This document shows, piece after piece, positions 1 to 6,354 of a stretch of DNA of 7,423 nucleotides; within the stretch, counting starts at the first letter, position 1; every line of letters begins with the position of its first letter. Source of the stretch: Pseudomonadota bacterium (GTDB lineage Bacteria > Pseudomonadota > Alphaproteobacteria > Rhizobiales > Rhizobiaceae). Both the position numbers and the translations under genes were made by a program. The stretch is from NCBI GenBank assembly GCA_023428515.1, contig JAEYXI010000503.1, positions 1-7,423 of the forward strand. Reading direction: 5' to 3'. Under the pieces are notes generated by a model. It did no database searches. It was not told the DNA's origin and saw nothing but the letters and a program-made list of their open reading frames with translations.

Positions 1-1254
1 ATGCCGATCGCCTTCGCGCTCGGCCTCGCTGCGGTCAGCGCGCTGCTGCTCGATGGCGGCATCGGAATGTTCTACGTCATGTCGGAAACGATGTATGCCG
101 GCATCGCCAACCTCGCCTTCGTGTCGATCCCGATGTTCGTGCTGATGGGCGCGGCGGTCGCCTCCTCGCCGGCTGGCGGCGACCTCTACCAGGCGCTCGA
201 CCGCTGGCTGAACCGGGTTCCCGGCGGGCTGGTTCTGTCGAACATCGGCGCCTGTGCCATCTTCGCCGGCATGACGGGCTCGTCGCCGGCCACGGCCGCC
301 GCGATCGGCAAGATGGGCATTCCGGAAATGACCAAGCGGGGATACCCGTCCTCGGTGGCAGCCGGATCGATCGCGGCGGGCGGCACGCTCGGTATCCTGA
401 TCCCGCCCTCGGTGACGCTGATCGTCTACGGCATCTCGACCGAGACCTCGATCGGCCGGCTGTTCATGGCCGGCGTCATTCCCGGACTGATGCTGACCGG
501 CATGTTCATGATCTGGGCGCTCTACGACTGCAAACGCAAGGGCTACGATTTCTCGGGCCGCTCCATGCGCTACACGCTCAGGGAGAAGCTCTCCAACCTG
601 CCGCGCGTATTGCCGTTCATTCTCATCATCATCGGAACGATGTACGTCCTCTATGGCGGCGTCGCAACGCCGTCGGAAGCGGCAGGCGCGGGCGCCTTCC
701 TGACGCTGGCGGTCGTGGTCATCGCCTATCGCCTGTTCAAGTTCAAGCCGGTGTCGAATATCTTTGCCACGGCCATGCGCGAAAGCGTGATGATCATGAT
801 GATCCTGGCGGCCGCTGAGCTCTTCGCCTTTGCGCTGTCGTCGCTTTTCATCACGCAGACGATCGCCGGCGCCATCGCCGAACTGGAAGTCAACCGCTGG
901 GTGCTGATGGCGGTCATCAACGTCTTCCTGCTGGTCGCCGGCATGTTCCTGCCGCCGGTAGCGATCATCGTGATGTCGGCGCCGCTGCTGTTCCCGATCA
1001 TCATGCAGGCGGGCTTTGACCCTTACTGGTTCGCGATCGTTCTCACCATCAACATGGAGATCGGGCTGATCTCGCCGCCGATCGGGCTCAACCTGTTCGT
1101 CATCAATGCGATCGCGCCGGACATTCCGACGAAGGAGATCCTGTGGGGAGCCTTGCCTTACGTGCTGGTCATGCTTCTCGCCATCGTAATTCTGTGCATC
1201 TTTCCCGGCATCGTCACCTGGTTGCCAAACCAGATGCTTGGAGCCTCCATATGA
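1..1254 (+). CDS. matM: TRAP transporter large permease subunit (DctM family), probably malonate-specific MatM; 5'-truncated
   Basis: This is the large membrane subunit of a tripartite ATP-independent periplasmic transporter, the sodium- or proton-coupled channel part that takes substrate from a periplasmic binding protein. The 417 visible residues are strongly hydrophobic. They carry family hallmarks: MPIAFALGLA at the very start, FAGMTGSSPATAA at 88-100, GGTLGILIPPS at 127-137, VATPSEAAGAG at 221-231 and GLISPPIGLNLFV at 355-367. In DctM proteins the PIAFALGL motif follows a first stretch of roughly 15-25 residues, so the ATG at base 1 is very likely an internal Met and the true start lies upstream. 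The stop codon overlaps the start of matA (ATGA, 1251-1254). Malonate as substrate is inferred only from the downstream matA and matB and from the known S. meliloti matPQMAB order. The protein sequence alone would fit any dicarboxylate TRAP system. The small permease (DctQ/MatQ) and binding protein (DctP/MatP) are expected just upstream. Confidence 0.93.
   Translation: MPIAFALGLAAVSALLLDGGIGMFYVMSETMYAGIANLAFVSIPMFVLMGAAVASSPAGGDLYQALDRWLNRVPGGLVLSNIGACAIFAGMTGSSPATAAAIGKMGIPEMTKRGYPSSVAAGSIAAGGTLGILIPPSVTLIVYGISTETSIGRLFMAGVIPGLMLTGMFMIWALYDCKRKGYDFSGRSMRYTLREKLSNLPRVLPFILIIIGTMYVLYGGVATPSEAAGAGAFLTLAVVVIAYRLFKFKPVSNIFATAMRESVMIMMILAAAELFAFALSSLFITQTIAGAIAELEVNRWVLMAVINVFLLVAGMFLPPVAIIVMSAPLLFPIIMQAGFDPYWFAIVLTINMEIGLISPPIGLNLFVINAIAPDIPTKEILWGALPYVLVMLLAIVILCIFPGIVTWLPNQMLGASI
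1240..1243 (+). promoter_or_regulatory. Ribosome binding site of matA
   Basis: GGAG lies 7 bases before the ATG at 1251, inside the last codons of matM. It decides the matA start at 1251 over the longer open frame that begins at 1143, which lies wholly within the matM coding region. Confidence 0.75.
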
Positions 1255-2657
1255 ACACGTCCTTCTTCGGTGAGATGCTGCAGACGATCACCGAACGCGG
1301 CCGCCAGCTGCTGCCGCTTTACCCACGCGAACCCGAGATCGGCCGCAAGACCACAGAGGCCATGTGCGAGACGCTGCTCACTTCGAGCGGCGAGGCCTCC
1401 GGGATGGCGTTAGCCAAGACCATCATGGAGCGCTGGGAGGCAATGGAAAAGGAGGACCGGCTTGCCTTCATGATGGTGCTGCTCGAACGCTTCGGGCCGG
1501 ACACCAAACGGCTCGAGAAAGCCATCGACGCCTACCGGGCCAAACGAACGCCATCGACCCTGCTCGCCCTCAACCGGGCCGCGGAGCCGCGCCGGCAGGA
1601 ATTGATCCGTCGGCTGAACTTGGCGCCAAACGGCATCGCTACACTCGTCTCGATGCGTGAGACGCTGCTTAAACAGAAGACAGAATTCCCCGATCTCGAA
1701 AGCGTGGACGCGGATTTCGCGCACCTCTTCGGCTCTTGGTTCAATCGCGGCTTCCTCGTGCTGCGGCCGATCAATTGGTCGACGCCGGCGGCGATCCTGG
1801 AGAAGATCATCCGCTATGAGGCGGTCCATGAAATCGGAAGCTGGGAGGAATTGCGTCGTCGTCTTGCCCCTGATGATCGACGCTGTTTCGCCTTCTTCCA
1901 TCCGCAACTCGCCGACGAGCCGCTGATCTTCGTCGAGGTTGCGTTGACCAAGGCGATTCCGACGACGGTCAGCGAGGTGCTGGACGCCGACCGCGAGGTG
2001 ATCGCACCGACAGAGGCGCGTACGGCCGTGTTCTATTCCATCTCCAACTGCCAGGAGGGACTGCGCGGCATCTCCTTCGGCAATTTCCTGATCAAGCAGG
2101 TCGTCGAAGATCTGAAGCGCGACCTGCCGAAGCTCGACACATTCGTCACCCTGTCGCCCGTCGTCGGCTTTGCGGCTTGGCTCAAACGGGAGCATGCGGA
2201 TGAAGATTCGGAAGCGCTGAGCGATGAGGACAAGGCGGCCCTTGCTGGGCTTGACGAGGCGGACTGGGCCGGGATGCCCGCATCGCGCGACGCGGTGCGC
2301 CAGCCGATGCTGGAGGCGGCCGCCTGGTATTTCCTGAAAGCCCGCAACGGACGGGGAAAGCCGATCGATCCCGTCGCCCGCTTCCACCTCGGCAACGGCG
2401 CGCGGCTGGAGCGGCTCAACTTTCTTGCGAATATGGCACCTGGCGCCATGCGCCAGGCGCATGGGCTGATGGTCAACTATCTCTACAAGCTCGACGACAT
2501 CGAGGCCAATCACGAGGCCTTTGTCGTTCGAGACGAGGTGGTAACCGGGCAGTCGGTGCGACGGCTGTTGCGGGCGTCACGGCGGTCGGCCCGCGGATTC
2601 GGTTTGCGCAGCACAGCCGGAGATCAGCAGAAGACGACCGAGGAGCACACGCGATGA
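1251..2657 (+). CDS. matA: Malonyl-CoA decarboxylase (MatA)
   Basis: Decarboxylates malonyl-CoA to acetyl-CoA and CO2 (EC 4.1.1.9), the second intracellular step of malonate use; cytosolic. The product is 468 residues, normal for bacterial members, with no signal peptide. Residues 1-150 are a helical N-terminal part; the rest is the acetyltransferase-like catalytic domain. Visible family blocks are SFGNFLIKQVVEDL (275-288), TLSPVVGF (300-307), RFHLGNGA (377-384) and GLMVNYLY (405-412). By comparison with human MCD from memory, Ser302 in LSP and His379 in FHL match the catalytic Ser329/His423 pair, and Tyr412 matches Tyr456. The residue facing human Glu302 is Ser275 here. The last 30 or so residues are Arg-rich and look unconserved. 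The start at 1251 is supported by GGAG at 1240-1243 and by the ATGA overlap with matM; the in-frame open stretch back to 1143 is shadow. The end overlaps matB by ATGA (2654-2657), suggesting translational coupling. Confidence 0.96.
   Translation: MNTSFFGEMLQTITERGRQLLPLYPREPEIGRKTTEAMCETLLTSSGEASGMALAKTIMERWEAMEKEDRLAFMMVLLERFGPDTKRLEKAIDAYRAKRTPSTLLALNRAAEPRRQELIRRLNLAPNGIATLVSMRETLLKQKTEFPDLESVDADFAHLFGSWFNRGFLVLRPINWSTPAAILEKIIRYEAVHEIGSWEELRRRLAPDDRRCFAFFHPQLADEPLIFVEVALTKAIPTTVSEVLDADREVIAPTEARTAVFYSISNCQEGLRGISFGNFLIKQVVEDLKRDLPKLDTFVTLSPVVGFAAWLKREHADEDSEALSDEDKAALAGLDEADWAGMPASRDAVRQPMLEAAAWYFLKARNGRGKPIDPVARFHLGNGARLERLNFLANMAPGAMRQAHGLMVNYLYKLDDIEANHEAFVVRDEVVTGQSVRRLLRASRRSARGFGLRSTAGDQQKTTEEHTR
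2439..2457. repeat. Perfect 8-bp inverted repeat inside matA
   Basis: CCTGGCGC (2439-2446) and GCGCCAGG (2450-2457) are separated by the triplet CAT. They could fold into a tight GC-rich hairpin in the mRNA about 200 bases before the matB start. No T-run follows, so it is not an intrinsic terminator. It encodes PGAMRQ in matA and may simply reflect codon choice. Confidence 0.6.
2640..2645 (+). promoter_or_regulatory. Ribosome binding site of matB
   Basis: GAGGAG lies 8 bases before the ATG at 2654, inside the last codons of matA. It is a strong Shine-Dalgarno match and fixes the matB start in the ATGA overlap. Confidence 0.8.
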
Positions 2658-4243
2658 CCAATCACATGTTCGATGCGATCAGGGGTGCCGCGTCGCAACA
2701 GGATGCGTTGTTCGTGGAGACCCTCGACGGCCGCACGTGGAGCTATGGCGATATGATCGCCATGTCTGGCCGTTTCGCTGCAACGCTGCAGGCGCTTGGA
2801 GTACAGCCGGGCGACCGGGTCGCGGTGCAGGTGGAAAAGAGCGTCGAAAACCTGATGTTATATCTCGCCTGCCTCAGGGCGGGGGCGGTCTATCTGCCGC
2901 TAAACACTGGTTACACGCTTGCTGAGCTCGACTATTTCATCGGCGATGCCGCGCCGCGCCTCGTTGTCGTCAGTCCGGCGGCAGCCGAGGGCGTTCGCGA
3001 TATCGCCGTGCGGTATGGCGCGCATGTCGAGACACTGGACGAGGTCGGCGGGGGCTCGCTGATCGATGCGGCTGAAGGCAAGCCGTTTGATTTCAGCGAC
3101 GTTGCCCGCGGCCCTGACGATTTGGCGGCGATTCTCTACACCTCCGGCACGACCGGCCGTTCCAAGGGTGCGATGCTGACACATCACAACCTGCTCTCCA
3201 ATGCGCTGACGCTTTGCGACTACTGGCGGTTTACTGCTTCCGACGTTCTGATCCACGCTCTGCCGGTCTTCCACACGCACGGCCTCTTCGTCGCCTCCAA
3301 CGTCGTCCTGCTGTCAGGCGGTTCAATGATCTTCCTGCCGAAGTTCGACGCCGACACGGTTCTTTCCTTGATGTCGCGCGCCACGACGATGATGGGGGTG
3401 CCAACCTTCTACACGCGTCTTCTGCAGCACCAGGGGCTGACACGTGAGGGGACCGCCGGCATGCGGCTGTTCACCTCCGGCTCGGCACCCCTGCTCGCAG
3501 ACACGCACGATGCCTTCCGTGAGCGCACCGGCCACGCCATCCTTGAGCGCTACGGCATGACCGAGACGAACATGAATACATCGAATCCCTATGACGGCGA
3601 CCGCATAGCGGGCACTGTCGGCTTTCCGCTGCCCGGCGTCGAACTCAGGGTGACGGAGCCGGAGACGGGGCGTCCGATCCCGGATGGCGAAACCGGCATG
3701 ATAGAGGTGAAGGGCCCCAACATCTTCGCCGGCTACTGGCGCATGCCGGAGAAGACGAAGAACGAATTCCGTGATGACGGCTTCTTCATCACCGGCGACG
3801 TCGGCCTCGTCGACGCGCGCGGCTATGTCCACATTGTCGGGCGAGGCAAGGATCTGGTGATCTCGGGCGGTTACAACATCTATCCCAAGGAAGTCGAAAA
3901 CGAGATCGACCAGTTCGACGGTGTCGCCGAGAGCGCGGTCATCGGCGTACCGCACCCCGATTTCGGCGAAGGGGTGATGGCCGTGGTCGTGCGCGAGAAG
4001 GGCGCCGACATCGACGAAGCGGCGATCATGTCGGGCCTCAAGGACAGGCTGGCTCGCTACAAGCAGCCGAAGGCGATCGTTTTCGTCGACGAACTACCGC
4101 GCAACACGATGGGCAAGGTCCAGAAGAACATCCTGCGCGACTGGTATTCGAAGCTGTATCTCGAGCACACCGGAACGGTGGAGAACGTCCTGCGTCCGGA
4201 CACCGGGCAGCCGGCCTCATCTCTACGTTCTGCGCCCAGATAG
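2654..4243 (+). CDS. matB: Malonate--CoA ligase (malonyl-CoA synthetase, MatB)
   Basis: Activates malonate with ATP and CoA to malonyl-CoA, AMP and PPi; a cytosolic ANL-superfamily acyl-CoA synthetase. The 529 residues show the core motifs in order: P-loop YTSGTTGRSKG (162-172), ERYGMTETNMNTS (298-310, adenylate binding), ITGD (379-382), the hinge region GRGKDLVISGGYN (396-408) and PRNTMGKVQKNIL (482-494) with catalytic Lys488. From memory the sequence closely follows Rhizobium leguminosarum MatB (about 504 residues) over nearly its whole length, including HALPVFHTHGLF (201-212), which supports malonate rather than a general fatty acid. In the Rhodopseudomonas palustris enzyme the equivalent lysine is a reported acetylation target, so reversible acetylation is possible here. 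About 23 residues after LYLEHT (501-506) extend past the usual end and look unstructured. The gene is coupled to matA by ATGA and is the last gene of the operon. Confidence 0.97.
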   Translation: MTNHMFDAIRGAASQQDALFVETLDGRTWSYGDMIAMSGRFAATLQALGVQPGDRVAVQVEKSVENLMLYLACLRAGAVYLPLNTGYTLAELDYFIGDAAPRLVVVSPAAAEGVRDIAVRYGAHVETLDEVGGGSLIDAAEGKPFDFSDVARGPDDLAAILYTSGTTGRSKGAMLTHHNLLSNALTLCDYWRFTASDVLIHALPVFHTHGLFVASNVVLLSGGSMIFLPKFDADTVLSLMSRATTMMGVPTFYTRLLQHQGLTREGTAGMRLFTSGSAPLLADTHDAFRERTGHAILERYGMTETNMNTSNPYDGDRIAGTVGFPLPGVELRVTEPETGRPIPDGETGMIEVKGPNIFAGYWRMPEKTKNEFRDDGFFITGDVGLVDARGYVHIVGRGKDLVISGGYNIYPKEVENEIDQFDGVAESAVIGVPHPDFGEGVMAVVVREKGADIDEAAIMSGLKDRLARYKQPKAIVFVDELPRNTMGKVQKNILRDWYSKLYLEHTGTVENVLRPDTGQPASSLRSAPR

Positions 4244-4347
4244 TCGCGCAAGATGCCGAAGGACTGGAGAGGGGCTGGTACCGACTGGCTGCTTCGGAGT
4301 GGCCGACCCTGAAAAGCGGACGGCATAAATTCCTGAAGCTTGGGCAA
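4244..4347. other. Intergenic gap between convergent matB and the HupE/UreJ gene
   Basis: This 104-base gap lies between two stop codons on opposite strands. The only inverted repeat I see is CCGAAG (4256-4261) with CTTCGG (4292-4297), a 6-bp match across a 30-base loop with no T-run after it. I see no convincing intrinsic terminator for either strand and no open reading frame of interest. Confidence 0.6.
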
Positions 4348-5367
4348 CTACACAAACGTGGAGTACAGCCGTTCGACGCTCCAGAAGGCGGCAACAATCC
4401 CGATCGCATAGGCAGATGCCACGACAGCCTGCCGAGGGATTTCGACCAGGCGCCGCACCAGATGGACGGCGAGCAGCAGCACCGCGATGAACATCAGCTG
4501 CCCGAGTTCGACTCCGACGTTGAATGAGAACAATGCAAGCGGAATATCGCCTTGCGGCAGCCCGAAATCGGCCAACGCGCCGGCAAAGCCGAAGCCGTGA
4601 AGCAGTCCGAAGAAAAACGCGACGATCCATGGCCATTCTATGGCCAGGCTCGTGCCGCCGCGCTCCATCCTGATGATCTCGGCGCCGACGAGCACGATGC
4701 TGAAGGCGATCATGATCTCCACCGGCCCCGACGGGAGCGTGACCCACCCTAAGGTCGCGCAGGTCAGCGTGATCGAATGAGCCACGGTGAAGGCGGTAAC
4801 CGTCTTCAGCAGCATTCCCCATCGGCGCACGATCAACATCAGCGCTGCCACGAACAGCAGGTGGTCGAAGCCGAACAGTATGTGCTCGATGCCGCTGACG
4901 ACGAACACCTTCATGACTTCGAGCGAACTTTGCCGCGCCTGGATGTCCATCCACGGCTGCGATGGTCTAACGAGCGTCGTCGTGACCGTTCCGTCCTGCA
5001 ATTTCACACGGACCATGACGTCGGTAATCGTCGCCTGGAGCCCGACGAAATTTATCCGCTGGCCGGGCAAGCCGCCTGGCGCTTCGATCATGCTGCGCTC
5101 GACGATGGAATCGGACAGTTGGCGCTCGGACGGCTCGGTCATCTGCTTGATACCGTCCGAATAGCGCAGCACCACTGGCAGCCGGATCCCGGAAAAAAGC
5201 GGCGTGCGCCAGAGCACGCTGAAGCGGTTCTGCCCGATCTGGTCAATCTGCAGGTATGCCGGCCTCACCTCATGCGCGGAAGCTGCGCCGGCCATCGCAA
5301 GGACCGCCATGACCAGGGCGAACAGCAGCCCGGCGACTGCCGGGCGGGATCGTGCGGCGCGGCTCAT
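4348..5367 (-). CDS. HupE/UreJ-family membrane protein with signal peptide; candidate metal permease
   Basis: The 339-residue product begins with a signal peptide: Arg at 3, 6 and 8, a hydrophobic core at 11-28, and probable cleavage at ASA|HEV after residue 31. A periplasmic beta-rich domain follows (about 32-150), then about six membrane helices (152-337). Histidine motifs typical of the HupE/UreJ_2 family are GIEHILFGFDHLLF (159-172, His162 and His169), AHSITL (196-201, His197) and GLLHGFGFAG (254-263, His257). Related HupE proteins are linked to nickel uptake for hydrogenase and UreJ to urease, but neither enzyme is encoded here, so the metal and even the transport role are inferred. The start at 5367 is chosen because it overlaps the isomerase stop (ATGA), sits after AGGAG at 5379-5383 and gives a proper signal peptide. 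The open frame running back to 5631 is shadow. It is the last gene of the minus-strand unit. Confidence 0.88.
   Translation of the reverse strand: MSRAARSRPAVAGLLFALVMAVLAMAGAASAHEVRPAYLQIDQIGQNRFSVLWRTPLFSGIRLPVVLRYSDGIKQMTEPSERQLSDSIVERSMIEAPGGLPGQRINFVGLQATITDVMVRVKLQDGTVTTTLVRPSQPWMDIQARQSSLEVMKVFVVSGIEHILFGFDHLLFVAALMLIVRRWGMLLKTVTAFTVAHSITLTCATLGWVTLPSGPVEIMIAFSIVLVGAEIIRMERGGTSLAIEWPWIVAFFFGLLHGFGFAGALADFGLPQGDIPLALFSFNVGVELGQLMFIAVLLLAVHLVRRLVEIPRQAVVASAYAIGIVAAFWSVERLYSTFV
5328..5345. repeat. 7-bp inverted repeat at the start of the HupE/UreJ gene
   Basis: GCCCGGC (5328-5334) and GCCGGGC (5339-5345) flank the 4-base spacer GACT. In the minus-strand mRNA this hairpin would lie about 23-40 bases into the coding region, within the signal-peptide codons. 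It could affect initiation or pausing, or be chance in GC-rich DNA. Confidence 0.5.
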
Positions 5368-6296
5368 TGCGAGATCGACTCCTGGGCGGTGCCTGCGGCA
5401 TCCGGACTTCTGACGTCGCTGAGATCGACCTGATCCAAGGGTACCACGACGACCTTGTAGCGGGAGCGCATCTCTTCGAGCGCGTTGCGCTTCACCTCCT
5501 GGTAACGGGCGTTGAGCCAAGCCGCCTTTACGTCGGGCTTCACTTCCTCGTAGAGGGGAATGCGGCCCGGCTCGGTAGAGTCTACCCAGACGAGATGCCA
5601 GCCATAGCCCGACTGAACCGGCCCCTGCCATGCGCCAGGCTCTAGGCCAAAGAGAGCTTCGGCGAAAGCCGGACCGAACTCTTTCGCCGTCTGCGCCGGT
5701 GTGGCGTCGCCATAAAAACTGCGCAGCATGAACGGATCGGCCAGTGCCTGGCCCTCGGGCGCGTCCACAGGCTTGCCGGTCAGCACGGCAAGCGCGGCTG
5801 TAGCGTCCTTTTGGGCCCCGTCGTTGCCGCGTTTATCGGGAGAGAAATAGAGGTGACGAAAGCTGGCATGCGGAGGCAACGCGAAACCGTCGGAATTCTT
5901 CGAATACCATTCGGCCAGTTGGGCATCCGTAGGCTCCTCCAGGCCGGCCAGATCGGCCGCCAGGAAGTCCATCTTCTGCGCAAGCCGCCGCTTGATGATC
6001 TGGTCGTCCTTATCGAGGCCGAACGCAACGGCTTCGCGCGATAGGATTTCCTCCGTCACTTTCTGGTCGACGAGGCTCTGCAGTTCCTGCGGACTTGGCG
6101 TGGGCCTGCCCTGCGCGAGCCACGAGATTGCCAGCTGCTGCACGTCATTCTCGGTCAATTCGATGACTTGCGGGTCGGCTGCGGCCTGTTCCGGTTCGGC
6201 CACGAAGAAGTGGTAGCCGCCGAAAACAAGCGCTCCGACGACAAAAAAATGCAGCAGCGGCTCGCTCAGGATTTTCCGCAATGCGTGCTTTGGCAT
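5364..6296 (-). CDS. Membrane-anchored parvulin-type peptidyl-prolyl cis-trans isomerase
   Basis: A foldase expected to isomerise proline peptide bonds in envelope proteins. The 310 residues start with a short basic segment and one uncleaved membrane helix (about 13-32, LLHFFVVGALVFGGYHFF), so the bulk should face the periplasm. Residues 43-120 are a helical, SurA-N-like chaperone part. Residues 142-238 fit the parvulin fold: SFRHLYFSP (145-153) holds the first conserved histidine, His148, and GYGWHLVWV (230-238) the second, His234. Between them is the typical FGPAFAEALFGLEPGAW (207-223). A helical and polar tail ends the protein. The start at 6296 is the only Met before the helix, though its ribosome site (GGGTG, 6301-6305, 4 bases away) is weak. 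The stop overlaps the HupE/UreJ start by ATGA, so the two are probably translated together. Its client is unknown; the neighbouring HupE/UreJ periplasmic domain and the upstream unknown protein are candidates. Confidence 0.9.
   Translation of the reverse strand: MPKHALRKILSEPLLHFFVVGALVFGGYHFFVAEPEQAAADPQVIELTENDVQQLAISWLAQGRPTPSPQELQSLVDQKVTEEILSREAVAFGLDKDDQIIKRRLAQKMDFLAADLAGLEEPTDAQLAEWYSKNSDGFALPPHASFRHLYFSPDKRGNDGAQKDATAALAVLTGKPVDAPEGQALADPFMLRSFYGDATPAQTAKEFGPAFAEALFGLEPGAWQGPVQSGYGWHLVWVDSTEPGRIPLYEEVKPDVKAAWLNARYQEVKRNALEEMRSRYKVVVVPLDQVDLSDVRSPDAAGTAQESISQ
5379..5383 (-). promoter_or_regulatory. Ribosome binding site of the HupE/UreJ gene
   Basis: AGGAG on the minus strand lies 11 bases before the ATG at 5367, inside the end of the isomerase gene. 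The spacing is on the long side but the match is good, and it supports the short start over the upstream in-frame one. Confidence 0.6.
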
Positions 6297-6354
6297 GTGT
6301 CACCCATGTTTGCCGTTGGAAGCGCTTTGCGCAGCGATTTGTTGGTTGCCCGTC
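6297..6354. other. Short gap before the isomerase gene
   Basis: These 58 bases lie between the stop of the unknown upstream gene and the isomerase start, both on the minus strand. They include GCGC-TTT-GCGC (6322-6332), a 4-bp stem too small to be a terminator. I see no clear -35/-10 pair, so the isomerase gene is probably read from an upstream promoter outside the window. Confidence 0.5.

Noticed and set aside
1143..1250. N-terminal extension of matA by 36 residues
   Set aside because: It lies entirely inside matM in another frame, reads like a shadow (Arg/His-rich) and lacks a good ribosome site; the ATG at 1251 has GGAG and an ATGA overlap.
1410..2513. Long minus-strand open frame (367 codons) opposite matA
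   Set aside because: Antisense shadow of a clear malonyl-CoA decarboxylase; its Arg-, Asp- and Gln-rich composition is typical of reverse-strand frames in GC-rich genes and shows no known motif.
3323..3955. Minus-strand open frame opposite matB
   Set aside because: Antisense shadow of the well-conserved MatB coding sequence.
4223..4954. Minus-strand open frame overlapping the HupE/UreJ gene
   Set aside because: Same strand, wrong frame; Arg- and Ala-rich with no motif, while the overlapping frame has clear membrane helices and His motifs.
4777..5433. Plus-strand open frame (218 codons), His-rich
   Set aside because: Antisense to the HupE/UreJ gene; its many His and Asp codons mirror the codons of the real gene and it has no supporting ribosome site.
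5368..5631. 88-residue N-terminal extension of the HupE/UreJ protein
   Set aside because: It is an out-of-frame read of the isomerase gene and would bury the signal peptide; the ATG at 5367 fits the family start.
6322..6332. GCGC-TTT-GCGC as a terminator or operator
   Set aside because: Only a 4-bp stem with no T-run; expected by chance in GC-rich DNA.
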